Under the pieces are notes generated by a model. That model did not search any database and was not told the DNA's origin. It saw only the letters and a program-made list of their open reading frames with translations. This document shows, piece by piece, positions 18,276 to 28,056 of a stretch of DNA of 64,000 nt (position 1 is its first letter; each line of letters opens with the position of its first letter). This DNA comes from an uncultured Clostridia bacterium (lineage in GTDB: Bacteria > Bacillota > Clostridia > Christensenellales > Borkfalkiaceae), in assembly GCA_947595585.1 (NCBI GenBank), contig CANQET010000009.1, positions 1-64,000 on the forward strand, in the 5' to 3' direction. A program made the position numbers and the translations under genes.

Positions 18276-19030
18276 TTTTGCTGTAATTTGGGGAAGAGGC
18301 GCATGGCGTTTTCGCGGACGGCGGATGTAAATTCCTCCACGGAAAGGCCCTTGAGCGCCGCCAGCCGCGCTGCGATATGGGGGATATTCGCGGGCGTGTT
18401 CTTCTCCCCGCGGAAGGGGGACAGGTAGGGGCTGTCCGTCTCGGTGAGGATGCGGTCTATGGGGCAGCGGAGGGCGCTCTCTAAGGCCTTTCGCGCATTT
18501 TTGAAGCACACCACCCCGCCGAAGGAGACGTAGCCACCGAGCGCGAGAAAATCTTCGAGGACTTCGGCGCCGTAGCTGTAGCAGTGCATGAGGAAGCCGT
18601 GCCGCAATAGCTGCTTGGAGGCGCGGAGCAGTTCGAGCGTCTCGGAGCAGGCGTCGCGGGAATGGATCTCGAGGGGCAGGCCGAGCGCATCCGCAAGGGC
18701 GATCTGGCGAAGAAAACAAGCACGTTGTGCCGCTTTTTGGTCGGTCCCGTAGTGGAAGTCCAGCCCGATCTCGCCGACGGAGACGCACTTTTCCTCACTT
18801 GCGAGCGAGAGAAATTCCGCCTCGTCGAAGGGCTCGGCCGCAAATTCGGGATGGACGCCCACCGTAAAATAGCACCCTTGGAGCGATCTTGCGATCTCGA
18901 GATGCATGCGGGCGTGTTTGAGCGTATCGGCGGCGAGGATCACGGTGTGCACCCCCACGCTTTGGATCTTCTCCCATTCGGCGGGAATTTCGTACCCCTC
19001 CTCCGCAAAATGGGCGTGGACGTCGATCAT
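18272..19030 (-). CDS. tatD: TatD family hydrolase (DNase)
   Basis: MIDVHAHFAEEGY..., VGEIGLDFHYGTD, IHSRDA, LTETDSPYLSPFRGEKNTP. Confidence 0.93.
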   Translation of the reverse strand: MIDVHAHFAEEGYEIPAEWEKIQSVGVHTVILAADTLKHARMHLEIARSLQGCYFTVGVHPEFAAEPFDEAEFLSLASEEKCVSVGEIGLDFHYGTDQKAAQRACFLRQIALADALGLPLEIHSRDACSETLELLRASKQLLRHGFLMHCYSYGAEVLEDFLALGGYVSFGGVVCFKNARKALESALRCPIDRILTETDSPYLSPFRGEKNTPANIPHIAARLAALKGLSVEEFTSAVRENAMRLFPKLQQK

Positions 19031-20982
19031 CGTACCGTCGCTCCGCTCGCCACGAGCCGCTCGGGCGAGACAAGGGAGAGGTTGCCCTCGCCGTCTTCGG
19101 CGCAGAGGATCATGCCCTCCGAGAGGACGCCGCACAGCTTCACGGGCTTCAAATTGGTGACGACGACGACCTTCTTCCCCACCATTTCCTCGGGGGTGTA
19201 GTATTTTGCGATGCCCGAGACGACCGAACGAAGCGCATCGCCGATCTTCACCGTCTCATGCAGCAGTTTTTCGCTCTTTTTAACCTTTTCGCAGGCGACG
19301 ACTTCGCCCACCTTCAGCTCGAGTTTTTGGAAGTCTTCAAAGGCGATCTCGGGCTTCTTTTCGGGCGCATTTTGGGGAGCAGGGGTGGATTTTTCGGGGG
19401 CAGGTACGGCTTTTTGGGCGTTTTTGCAGAGCGCTTCGACCTCAAGAAGTTCCTTCTTTACGTCGATCCGCGGGAAGACGGGCGGAAGTTTTTCGACGGG
19501 GGTCCCCTCTTTGCTTACGCCGAAGACGGGCTCCGTCGGCGCGGTGCAGCCGAAACTTTTCAGGATCTTCTCCGTCGCCGCGGGAAGGAAGGGGCGGAGC
19601 AGTTCGCAGCAGATGCGCACCGCCTCGGCGAGGTTGTAGAGCACGGCGCCGAGACGCGCCCGCTTTTGCGGGTCCTTGGCGAGCAGCCACGGCGTCGTTT
19701 CGTCGATATATTTGTTGGCACGGTCGATGACGGCAAAGATCTCCGCAAGCGCGTCGGGCGCATTCAGGGCGCCCATGGCGGCGTCGACACGGGCATAGAG
19801 CCCTTCACACATCGCGATAAGATCTCCGTCCGGGCCCTCTTCCGCACCACGGGGGGGAAGGGCGCCGAAGTTTTGCACGATCATCGCCTGCGTCCGCGAG
19901 ACGAGGTTGCCGAGGTCGTTGGAGAGATCCGCATTGATGCGCAGAAGGAAGCGCTCCGTCGTGTATTCCCCGTCGCTGCCGAAGGGGATCTCGCGGAGAA
20001 GATAGTATCTTACGGCATCGGCGCCGTACCGCTTGACGAGGGCATAGGGATCGGTGAGCTCGGGGCGGGCGTTCTCCTTGGATTTGGAGAGCTTCTCACC
20101 GCCGATGAGCAGCCACCCATGCCCGTAGATGTGTTCGGGAAGCGGTTCGCCGAGCGCCATAAGAATGGCAGGCCAGATGATGGCGTGGAAGCGCACGATC
20201 TCCTTGCCCACCATGTGCAGATCTGCGGGATAGAATTTTCGATACAGGCTGTCGTCCTTCGTGCCGTAGCCGAGGGCGGAGACGTAGTTGGAGAGGGCGT
20301 CGATCCAGACGTAAGCCGTATGCTTGGGATCGAAGGGAAGGGGGATGCCCCACTTCACCGTCGTGCGGGAGACGGAGAGATCGGAAAGCCCCGCTTTCAG
20401 GAAATTATTCACCATCTCGTTGACGCGGGAACGGGGACGCAGGAAGTCCGGCTTCTCCTCGTAGAGCCGCAAAAGACGGGGGGCGTACTTCGATAAACGG
20501 AAGAAATAGCTCTCCTCTTTTTGCAGCGTGACCTCTCTTCCGCAGTCGGGGCACTTGCCCTCTTTGAGCTGGGTCTCCGTCCAGAACGCTTCGCACGGGG
20601 TGCAGTAGTACCCCTCGTACTCGGCCTTGTAGATATCGCCGCTCTCATAGAGTTTTTGATAGATGTGCTGCACACAGGCGACGTGATCGGGATCGGTCGT
20701 GCGGAGGAAACGATCGTACTCCACATCGAGAAGCCGCCACATATCCTTGAGCTCGGCGACCAAGGGGTCGATGAACGCACGGGGGGTGATGCCCCGCTTC
20801 GCCGCCTCTTTTTCTACCTTTTGGCCGTGTTCGTCCGTCCCGGTGAGGAAGAAGACCTCTTCTCCCTTCATCTTGTGAAAACGGGCGAGGGCGTCGCAGA
20901 TGACCGTCGTATAGCAGTGCCCGATGTGCCAATTGCCGCTCGGATAATAGATGGGTGTGGTGATGTAGTATTTCTTTGCCAT
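19027..20982 (-). CDS. metG: methionyl-tRNA synthetase with C-terminal tRNA-binding domain
   Basis: YYITTPIYYPSGNWHIGHCYTTV, GEKLSKSKEN, C-terminal FQKLELKVGEVVACEKV. Confidence 0.97.
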   Translation of the reverse strand: MAKKYYITTPIYYPSGNWHIGHCYTTVICDALARFHKMKGEEVFFLTGTDEHGQKVEKEAAKRGITPRAFIDPLVAELKDMWRLLDVEYDRFLRTTDPDHVACVQHIYQKLYESGDIYKAEYEGYYCTPCEAFWTETQLKEGKCPDCGREVTLQKEESYFFRLSKYAPRLLRLYEEKPDFLRPRSRVNEMVNNFLKAGLSDLSVSRTTVKWGIPLPFDPKHTAYVWIDALSNYVSALGYGTKDDSLYRKFYPADLHMVGKEIVRFHAIIWPAILMALGEPLPEHIYGHGWLLIGGEKLSKSKENARPELTDPYALVKRYGADAVRYYLLREIPFGSDGEYTTERFLLRINADLSNDLGNLVSRTQAMIVQNFGALPPRGAEEGPDGDLIAMCEGLYARVDAAMGALNAPDALAEIFAVIDRANKYIDETTPWLLAKDPQKRARLGAVLYNLAEAVRICCELLRPFLPAATEKILKSFGCTAPTEPVFGVSKEGTPVEKLPPVFPRIDVKKELLEVEALCKNAQKAVPAPEKSTPAPQNAPEKKPEIAFEDFQKLELKVGEVVACEKVKKSEKLLHETVKIGDALRSVVSGIAKYYTPEEMVGKKVVVVTNLKPVKLCGVLSEGMILCAEDGEGNLSLVSPERLVASGATVR

Positions 20983-20998
20983 AAGTTACCTCACGACC

Positions 20999-21027
20999 AT
21001 TATACCGCAATCTTTACGAAAAGTAAA
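20999..21027 (-). promoter_or_regulatory. probable promoter of the metG operon
   Basis: TTTACT - 17 nt - TATAAT. Confidence 0.55.
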
Positions 21028-21040
21028 ATTATTTGCGTCC

Positions 21041-21100
21041 CCCTCTTGCAAATTTCCGTCTCCCCCTGCAGATTTCCATATCTCTCTGCAAATCTCCCCG
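21041..21100. repeat. three degenerate 20-bp tandem units
   Basis: ccctcttgcaaatttccgtc / tccccctgcagatttccata / tctctctgcaaatctccccg. Confidence 0.6.
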
Positions 21101-21153
21101 GCAGATAGACCACGCACCCCCAAATTGGAGGGGGTGCGCAGGCGATAGGCAAT

Positions 21154-22440
21154 TCAGCTGATCTTGCGGAGGGCTTTGGGGAGGTGGTTCTTGATGACGC
21201 CGCGGACGCATTTGCCCCAGCCGAGGGGAAATTCTTCCACGCAGACGACGCACCAGCCGTCCGAAAGTTCCCCTTCGAGCGTCTCGCCGCGGAGATACTT
21301 CTCCGCCGCCGCGCGGGAGAGCGAAACTTTCCGCTTCGCCCCTTTCCCGTAGGCCATGGCGAGGGCGTGGGCGGGTTTGAAAAATTTTCCGTCCCATTCC
21401 CCGAGCTCCACACCGAGGCGAAGGAGCGTCGCGCCCGTAAGGTCGGGCATGCCCATGGGGACGCGGTACATCCTGCCGTCTGCAAGGGTATGGATGGCCC
21501 CTTCGAAGGGGGAAGAAAAGCAGGCCTCCCAAAAGGCGGAAAACGCCCGCTCCGCCTGCGGATCCCGCAGCACAGGGAAGGGTTTTTTGTACCCCATATC
21601 CTCATTTTGCTTCTCGAGCAGGGCGCAGTAGTGCCCTTCGCCGCGGACGAGATGGGGATAGAGCTTCTTCTCCTCGAGAAGGGAAAAGGCGGGGTGCCTA
21701 TGTAGAAATCCGGCGATCTGCAGCTCGTCCTCTTCCTCGGCGAAGGTACAGGTGGAATAGATGATCCTTCCGCCGCCCGAGAGCATGCTTGCGGCGTGCT
21801 CCAAGATCTCCCTCTGCCTTGCGGCGCAGCGGGCGACGTTTTCCTCGCTCCATTCGGGAATGGCGTTCTCCTCCTTCTTGAACATGCCCTCCCCCGAACA
21901 GGGGGCGTCGAGCAGGATAAGATCGAAATATGCGGGAAAACGGGCGGCAAGGGTATCGGGGGAAGCGCTCATCACGGCACAATTTGCGATGCCCATGCGC
22001 TCGACGTTCTGCGCCAGGATCTTCGCACGCGTATAGTTGATTTCATTGGAAAGAAGTACTCCGTCCCCCGCCATTTGTGCCGCGATCTGGGTAGTCTTCC
22101 CGCCGGGTGCGGCGCAGAGATCGAGGACGCGCGTCTTCCTGCAGCGCTTTGCAAGCTCGCCCACCGCCATCGCAGAGGGCTCCTGCAGATAATACAGCCC
22201 CGCAAAGTGGTAGACATCGGCCCCCGGTTTTTCTTCGCGGATGTAGAAGGCATTCTGCTCCCAAGGCACGCCCTCCCCGAGGGGGAAGGGCGTACGCGCG
22301 GCAAACTCCTCCGCGGAGAGCTTGCCCGTGTTGACGCGCAGCCCCTTTTCGGGCGGTTTTTCGTAAGATGCCAAAAAGGCGGGGAAGTCCGCCCCCAGCC
22401 TTTTTTGCATGCGTTCTATGAATTTTTCGGGCAAATTCAC
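21154..22440 (-). CDS. RsmF/NOL1-NOP2-Sun-type rRNA m5C methyltransferase
   Basis: VLDLCAAPGGKTTQIA, LLDAPCSGEGMFKK, IIYSTCTFAEEEDE. Confidence 0.9.
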   Translation of the reverse strand: MNLPEKFIERMQKRLGADFPAFLASYEKPPEKGLRVNTGKLSAEEFAARTPFPLGEGVPWEQNAFYIREEKPGADVYHFAGLYYLQEPSAMAVGELAKRCRKTRVLDLCAAPGGKTTQIAAQMAGDGVLLSNEINYTRAKILAQNVERMGIANCAVMSASPDTLAARFPAYFDLILLDAPCSGEGMFKKEENAIPEWSEENVARCAARQREILEHAASMLSGGGRIIYSTCTFAEEEDELQIAGFLHRHPAFSLLEEKKLYPHLVRGEGHYCALLEKQNEDMGYKKPFPVLRDPQAERAFSAFWEACFSSPFEGAIHTLADGRMYRVPMGMPDLTGATLLRLGVELGEWDGKFFKPAHALAMAYGKGAKRKVSLSRAAAEKYLRGETLEGELSDGWCVVCVEEFPLGWGKCVRGVIKNHLPKALRKIS

Positions 22441-23387
22441 GAAAGCTCCTCCTTGAGCGTATCGAGCGGAATGAACGCGGCGCCCTGCCGCATGGCGCTC
22501 TCATAGCGCATGCCCCCCTCGCTCCGTGCGATATACACGTTGCAATCGGAGGGATGGGAGGTATATTTCCCTCCCGAATTGAAGATCGAGGCCACGAGCT
22601 TGACCGACATCGGTACATCGATCTCGACGTCTTTGGCGAAGCAGAACACCTTGCCCTCGAGCGCGCCGCCCTTCTTGCGCCTGTGCATATATTTATTGAC
22701 GTAGCGATAGAATTCCTCGTGCGCACGGTGGTATTCTTCCCGCTCCCGCGCACGGTCGGCAAGGTACTGCTTGAGCCCGGCCGAGTTCTCCTTCACGATC
22801 CTATAGTCTGCGATCTTCCCGCCGCGGATCTTATAGCGGGCGATGAGGCCCTGCACATCGACGCCCTCCCGCTTGCAGAGCGCCTCGCAGACGCGCATGG
22901 TGGCATAGGCGTCGTCGACCGCCCGATGGGGCGTGAAGTCGACGGAGAGCGCCTCGGCCATCACGCCGAGCCCCACCTGCCGCGAAAAATCGTGCTCGGT
23001 GTTCATCCAGAAGAACTGCGTATCGTGGAATTCGAAGCGGAAGGAAGGGAGCTTGTAGCGCTTGGTCTCGAGGTTCAGATAGTTGACGTCGTTCATCGTC
23101 GCATGGCCGAGGACGATGGCGTCGCCGTCCTCGAGCAGGGCTTTGATCCGCCTGTATTCGGCGGGAAAGACGGGGTACTTCTTGAAGTCCTCGTATTCAT
23201 AGGGAAGCACAAGCCCCTCGCCGCCCTTGCGGCCCGTGAGGTGGAACTTCCCCTTGGGGTTGAGCAATATATCCTCGCGGGCGAGGACGTTGAACTTTTC
23301 ATCGGTAACGACATATCCGAATGCGCACATCTTTGCCACGTTCCGATAGACGCAGGCGCACTCGATGTCAAAAAAGACGTACTTCAC
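22437..23387 (-). CDS. DnaQ-like 3'-5' exonuclease domain protein
   Basis: KYVFFDIECACVYRN, HRAVDDAYATMRVCEAL; GTG start overlapping serS stop (GTGA). Confidence 0.75.
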   Translation of the reverse strand: MKYVFFDIECACVYRNVAKMCAFGYVVTDEKFNVLAREDILLNPKGKFHLTGRKGGEGLVLPYEYEDFKKYPVFPAEYRRIKALLEDGDAIVLGHATMNDVNYLNLETKRYKLPSFRFEFHDTQFFWMNTEHDFSRQVGLGVMAEALSVDFTPHRAVDDAYATMRVCEALCKREGVDVQGLIARYKIRGGKIADYRIVKENSAGLKQYLADRAREREEYHRAHEEFYRYVNKYMHRRKKGGALEGKVFCFAKDVEIDVPMSVKLVASIFNSGGKYTSHPSDCNVYIARSEGGMRYESAMRQGAAFIPLDTLKEELS

Positions 23388-24670
23388 TGCTTGGGCACGA
23401 TCTCCTTGCAACCTCCCATGTAGGGACGTAAGACTTCGGGAATATCCACGCTCCCGTCGGCGTGCAGGTGGTTTTCGACAAACGCGATGAGCATGCGCGG
23501 CGGCGCGACCACCGTATTGTTGAGGGTATGGGCGAATTTATTGCCCCCCTCGCTCTTATAGCGGATGCCCAGCCTTCTCGCCTGTGCATCGGTGAGGTTG
23601 GAGCAGGAGCCCACCTCGAAATACTTCTTCTGGCGGGGCGACCAAGCCTCGACGTCGCAACTTCTGTATTTGAGATCGGCGAGATCCCCCGAGCAGCACT
23701 CGAGCTGGCGGCAGGGGATGCCCATCGAGACGAAGAGCTCCACCGTGTAGCGCCACATCTTCTCGTACCACGCCTCGCTCTCTTCGGGCTTACAGATGAC
23801 GATCATCTCCTGCTTCTCGAATTGATGGATGCGGTAGATGCCCCGCTCCTCGATGCCGTGCGCCCCCTTCTCCTTGCGGAAGCAGGGCGAATAGCTCGTG
23901 AGCGTCAAGGGAAGGTCCTTCTCCTCGAGGGTTGTATTCATGAATCTTCCGATCATGGAGTGTTCGCTCGTGCCGATGAGGTACAAGTCCTCCCCCTCGA
24001 TCTTATACATCATGCCGTCCATCTCCTCGAAGGACATCACGCCCGAGACGACGTCCGAACGGATCATAAACGGGGGGATGCAGTAGGTAAAACCCTTCCC
24101 GATCATGAAATCCCGCGCGTAGGCGAGCACGGCGGAGTGCAGGCGGGCGATATCCCCCGTGAGGTAGTAGAAACCCTGCCCGCTCGTACGCCTTGCGCTG
24201 TCGATATCGATGCCCGCAAGTTTTTGGAGGATATCGAGATGATAGGGCACCTCGAAATCATAGGCCGTGGGCGCGAGGAAGCGCTGCCGCTCGACGTTCT
24301 CGCTGTCGTCTTTTCCGAGGGGAGTATCGGGGGAAATGATGTTGGGGATGCGCATCATCACGGCTTTGAGACGGGCCTCGACTTCGGGCGTCTCCGCCTC
24401 GATCTCTGCAAGACGGGCGGCGTTTTGCGCGACCTGCTTTTTGACCGCTTCGGCCTCCTCCGTCTTCTTCTCGCGCATGAGGCTCCCGATCTGCTTGGAG
24501 AGGGCATTTCGGGAAGCGCGGAGGGCGTCCCCCTCCGTCTGGAGCGCACGGCGCTTTTCATCGAGGGCGAGGGCCTCATCGACGAGGGGCAGTTTTTGCT
24601 CCTGGAATTTTTTGCGGATGTTTTCCCGCACGAGTTCGGGCTGCGTACGCAACAGTGCGATATCGATCAT
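23384..24670 (-). CDS. serS: seryl-tRNA synthetase
   Basis: MIDIALLRTQPELVRENIRKKF; class II motifs CFRKEKGAHG, ECCSGDLADLKYRSCDVEAWSP. Confidence 0.97.
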   Translation of the reverse strand: MIDIALLRTQPELVRENIRKKFQEQKLPLVDEALALDEKRRALQTEGDALRASRNALSKQIGSLMREKKTEEAEAVKKQVAQNAARLAEIEAETPEVEARLKAVMMRIPNIISPDTPLGKDDSENVERQRFLAPTAYDFEVPYHLDILQKLAGIDIDSARRTSGQGFYYLTGDIARLHSAVLAYARDFMIGKGFTYCIPPFMIRSDVVSGVMSFEEMDGMMYKIEGEDLYLIGTSEHSMIGRFMNTTLEEKDLPLTLTSYSPCFRKEKGAHGIEERGIYRIHQFEKQEMIVICKPEESEAWYEKMWRYTVELFVSMGIPCRQLECCSGDLADLKYRSCDVEAWSPRQKKYFEVGSCSNLTDAQARRLGIRYKSEGGNKFAHTLNNTVVAPPRMLIAFVENHLHADGSVDIPEVLRPYMGGCKEIVPKQ

Positions 24671-24699
24671 CTTCTACCTCGGAGTATCGTTTTTCTTAT

Positions 24700-24728
24700 A
24701 TTATACAGCATTTTCTCGAGAAAGGCAA
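24700..24728 (-). promoter_or_regulatory. promoter of serS operon
   Basis: TTGCCT - 17 nt - TATAAT. Confidence 0.6.
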
Positions 24729-24800
24729 GCCGCAACGCCCCCTCAATCGCCGTTCCCGCAAAAAAATCCGAAACTTGCCCCCGTTTTTTGGGCTTCTCCT

Positions 24801-24829
24801 TTGACTTCTCCCGAAAACCGTGCTATAAT
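24801..24829 (+). promoter_or_regulatory. promoter of the P-type ATPase gene
   Basis: TTGACT - 17 nt - TATAAT. Confidence 0.7.
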
Positions 24830-24860
24830 AAAGACGAAAAAACCGTAAGGAGGAAAGATT

Positions 24861-27470
24861 TTGTCGCAGCAAAGACCTATGCAGGATGAGACGCCGAGCG
24901 CGGCACAGCCCGAAACGGCACAGACGGATGCAACGCAGCCCGAGCAAAGTTTTTCTTCCCGCGTCCTCGCCAACAATTCCCCCAAGAAGGAGAGCCCGCG
25001 CAAAGAGCGCAAAGAGCTCATGAAGCGCTTCAAACGCGCCAAGAACATCCCCTCCTCGAGCGAGGTGGAGCGCTTCACACCCTCCCTCGATACGGGCCTT
25101 ACCGCCGACCAAGTGGAGACGAGATTTTCGCAGTTCCTCTTCAACGACGTCAACCGAAAATATACGAAGTCGTATGCGAGCATCTTCTTCGGCAACATCT
25201 GCACCTTCTTCAACCTGCTCTGCGTGCTCGTCGCCGTCGCCCTCGCCTATGCGGGCGCCGAGATCTCGCAGTTCCTCTTCGTGGCGATCTTCGCCGCCAA
25301 CCTCTTCATCGGCATCCTGCAAGAACTCCTCGCCAAGCGCCAGATCGATAAGCTCTCCGTGCTCATCTCCTCGACGGCCAAGGTGATCCGAAGCGGCATC
25401 AAGGTGGAGATCCCCGTAAAAGAGATCGTCCTCGACGACGTGCTCCTGCTCGAAGCGGGGCAGCAGATCCCCGCCGATTGCATCCTCGCAGACGGCAACG
25501 CCGAAGTCAATGAATCCCTGCTCACGGGGGAATCCGTTCCCATCAAAAAGCAGGTCGGGGAGACCCTCTATGCGGGTTCCTTCGTCTCGAGCGGTTCCTG
25601 CCGCGTCCGTGTGGAGAAGGTCGGCAGTGCGACGTATCTCAACTCCCTCACCTCCAAGGCGAAGAAGTATTCCAAGCCCAAATCCGAGATCATGAACTCC
25701 ATCCGCCTCTTCATCCGCGTCATCGGCGTGCTCATCATCGTCGTCTCCGTGCTCATGTTCTGGCGGAATTGGCAGGCGATCACGGACTCCATGCTCGCCG
25801 CGGGCGGCGTCGATACCTACGGCCGCATCTCCAAGACCATACAGGCGACGGGCGCCGTCATCATCGGCATGATCCCCTCGGGGCTGTTGCTCCTCACGTC
25901 CTTTGCGATGGCGATGGGGGCATGGCGGCTGGCCAAGAAGCGTACCCTCGTGCAGGATATGAATTCCCTCGAGATGCTCGCACGCGTCAACGTGCTCTGC
26001 CTCGATAAGACGGGTACGATCACCGACGGCCGCATGACCGTGAACGATTGCATGATCCTCAACACCTTCGTCGATTATTCGCTCGACGACATCATGGGAA
26101 GCATGCTCTCCGCCCTCGACGACAACAACCAGACTTCCATCGCCCTCTACAACCGCTTCGGGCACAGGAACACCCTCTCGCCGACGGCGACCATCCCCTT
26201 CTCTTCCAAGCGCAAACTCTCCGCGGTGACGTTTGAAGACGTCGGGACCTTCGTGATGGGGGCTCCCGAATTCGTCCTCCGCCCCATGCCGCCCAAGATC
26301 GAGAAGATCGTAAAACAATATGCACAGGCGGGGCTGCGCGTGCTCGTCGTCGCCTATTCGCCCAACTCCATCAACGGGGAGCGGATCCCCGCGATCCTGC
26401 GCCCCGCCGCCATCATCACCCTTGCCGACAACATCCGTTCCGACGCCATCGAGACCATCAAGTGGTTCCGCGAAAACGACGTGGATATCCGCATCATCTC
26501 GGGCGATAACCCCGTGACCGTAGCCGAAGTCGCACGGCGGGTGGGCGTGAAGGATGCGGGAAAATACATCTCCCTCGACGGCCTCACCGATCTCGAAGTG
26601 GAGAACGTCGCCTCGCAGTATACCGTATTCGGCCGCGTGACGCCCGAACAGAAGGCCATCCTCGTGAAGACCCTCAAAAAGCAGGGCAGTACCGTCGCAA
26701 TGACGGGGGACGGCGTCAACGATATCCTCGCCCTGAAGGAAGCAGACTGCGCGATCTCGGTCGCCTCGGGCGCCGAAGCCGCACGCAACGTGAGCCACCT
26801 TGTCCTCATGGACAACAACTTTTTGAGCCTTCCCGGCGTCGTCTATGAGGGGCGGCGGGTCATCAACAACATCAAGTCCTCGGCCTCCCTCTACATCATG
26901 AAGACGCTCTTCATCACGATCCTCGCGTGCATCTGCATCTTTCTCGGCAGGGAGTACTTCTTCAAGACCAACAACATGTTGCTCTTCGAGATGTTCGTGG
27001 CCGCCCTTCCCTCCGCGATCGTCACGATCTTCCAACCCAATACGGCACGCGTCAAAGGGCGATTTATCCCATACGTCCTATCCCGAAGTTTCCCGGGCGC
27101 CTTCACCCTGACGCTGTGTATCATGGCGGTCTATATCGCCCAGCTATACCTTCCCGAAGCCTATGGCTTCTCGGGCGACACGCTCGGGGCGATGTATCTT
27201 TTGGCGCTGACCTTCGGCGGGCTCGTGATGCTCTTCCGCATCCTGCAGCCCTTCAACCTGCTCCGCTTTGCCGTGTACGCGGTCTCCGCGGGCGTCTGTA
27301 TCATCGTGCTCTCCTTCCCCGTGCTCGGGAATTTCGTGTATACGGGGTGGTCTGAGATCACGTTTACCTTCCCGCAGATCCTATATATCGCCTGCGTCCT
27401 GCTCGCGGCGTTCCCCGTATCGGGGGCGCTGGTACGCGCTTGCGACCTGCTCAACCGAACAGGAGAATAG
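24861..27470 (+). CDS. cation-translocating P-type ATPase (TTG start)
   Basis: LLTGESVPIKK, CLDKTGTITDG, AMTGDGVNDILALKEADCAI; ggaggaaag RBS. Confidence 0.92.
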   Translation: MSQQRPMQDETPSAAQPETAQTDATQPEQSFSSRVLANNSPKKESPRKERKELMKRFKRAKNIPSSSEVERFTPSLDTGLTADQVETRFSQFLFNDVNRKYTKSYASIFFGNICTFFNLLCVLVAVALAYAGAEISQFLFVAIFAANLFIGILQELLAKRQIDKLSVLISSTAKVIRSGIKVEIPVKEIVLDDVLLLEAGQQIPADCILADGNAEVNESLLTGESVPIKKQVGETLYAGSFVSSGSCRVRVEKVGSATYLNSLTSKAKKYSKPKSEIMNSIRLFIRVIGVLIIVVSVLMFWRNWQAITDSMLAAGGVDTYGRISKTIQATGAVIIGMIPSGLLLLTSFAMAMGAWRLAKKRTLVQDMNSLEMLARVNVLCLDKTGTITDGRMTVNDCMILNTFVDYSLDDIMGSMLSALDDNNQTSIALYNRFGHRNTLSPTATIPFSSKRKLSAVTFEDVGTFVMGAPEFVLRPMPPKIEKIVKQYAQAGLRVLVVAYSPNSINGERIPAILRPAAIITLADNIRSDAIETIKWFRENDVDIRIISGDNPVTVAEVARRVGVKDAGKYISLDGLTDLEVENVASQYTVFGRVTPEQKAILVKTLKKQGSTVAMTGDGVNDILALKEADCAISVASGAEAARNVSHLVLMDNNFLSLPGVVYEGRRVINNIKSSASLYIMKTLFITILACICIFLGREYFFKTNNMLLFEMFVAALPSAIVTIFQPNTARVKGRFIPYVLSRSFPGAFTLTLCIMAVYIAQLYLPEAYGFSGDTLGAMYLLALTFGGLVMLFRILQPFNLLRFAVYAVSAGVCIIVLSFPVLGNFVYTGWSEITFTFPQILYIACVLLAAFPVSGALVRACDLLNRTGE

Positions 27471-27491
27471 CAAAAAACCGCACCCATGTAT

Positions 27492-27521
27492 AAAAAACCG
27501 CACATGGAGTGCGGTTTTTTT
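27492..27521 (+). terminator. bidirectional terminator AAAAAACCGCAC-atgga-GTGCGGTTTTTTT
   Basis: hairpin follows the ATPase ORF; same core at 56817 and 59686. Confidence 0.85.
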
Positions 27522-27531
27522 CATGCTTTTC

Positions 27532-27564
27532 TGGACTTCGTACTTACAAACTGCGGATAAGCGG
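27532..27564. repeat. module E fragment (reverse orientation)
   Basis: ggacttcgtacttacaaactgcggataagcggc. Confidence 0.8.
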
Positions 27565-27578
27565 CAAGGCCCATTAGC

Positions 27579-27654
27579 ACGTCATTCCGAGGGCATAGCC
27601 CGAGGAATCTCGACTTTGAGATTTCTCACCCCTAACGGGGTTCGAAATGACGTA
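27579..27654. repeat. module A copy (reverse orientation)
   Basis: acgtcattccgagggcatagcccgaggaatctcgactttgagatttctcacccctaacggggttcgaaatgacgta. Confidence 0.9.
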
Positions 27655-27685
27655 GACGGGGCCCCATATCGCTTATCATGCGCGC

Positions 27686-27719
27686 CACCCCCTCCATCGG
27701 GGGGGTAGGGGGGTGGGCA
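27686..27719. repeat. module B copy (reverse orientation)
   Basis: caccccctccatcgggggggtaggggggtgggc. Confidence 0.85.
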
Positions 27720-27745
27720 GGAGACCGACGGGGCGTATCATGAGC

Positions 27746-27855
27746 GTCCCTTGGCTCCCCTCGTAGGGGAGCTGGCACGGCATAGCCGTGACTGAGGGGT
27801 TTTGGAACCCTATCCCCTGCTACGCAGGTACTTCCCCTAAAGGGGAAGCGAGGGG
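27746..27855. repeat. module C copy (reverse orientation)
   Basis: gtcccttggctcccctcgtaggggagctggcacggcatagccgtgactgaggggtttt...ggggaagcgagggg. Confidence 0.9.
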
Positions 27856-27880
27856 ACGAACTACGTAGGGGCACATCAGT

Positions 27881-28012
27881 ACGTCATTCCGCCCCGTGCG
27901 AGGCTTCTATTGTTTATCGAAGCACGGCACAAGCCGTTAGGCGAAGTAGGGCGTAGCCCGAGGAATCTCGACTTTGAGATTTCTCACCCCTAACGGGGTT
28001 CGAAATGACGTA
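27881..28012. repeat. module A copy with nested G insert (reverse orientation)
   Basis: acgtcattccgccccgtgcgaggcttctattgtttatcgaagcacggcacaagcc...cgaaatgacgta. Confidence 0.9.
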
Positions 28013-28056
28013 CCCCATTCTCAATTCTCAATTCCCCATTCTTCATTCTTCATTTT
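28013..28056. repeat. module H (reverse orientation), overlaps the 3' end of the MBL gene
   Basis: ccccattctcaattctcaattccccattcttcattcttcattttc. Confidence 0.85.

Noticed and set aside
17682-18788. 368-aa reading of the radical SAM ORF
   Set aside because: The first 171 residues are arginine/proline-rich translation antiparallel in character to TatD; the genuine start is MKDTYTYKIGE at 18275 with a 4-nt overlap to tatD.
24696-27035. 779-aa minus-strand ORF across the P-type ATPase
   Set aside because: Low-complexity D/E/R/H/G-rich translation typical of antisense; the plus strand carries DKTGT and other ATPase motifs.
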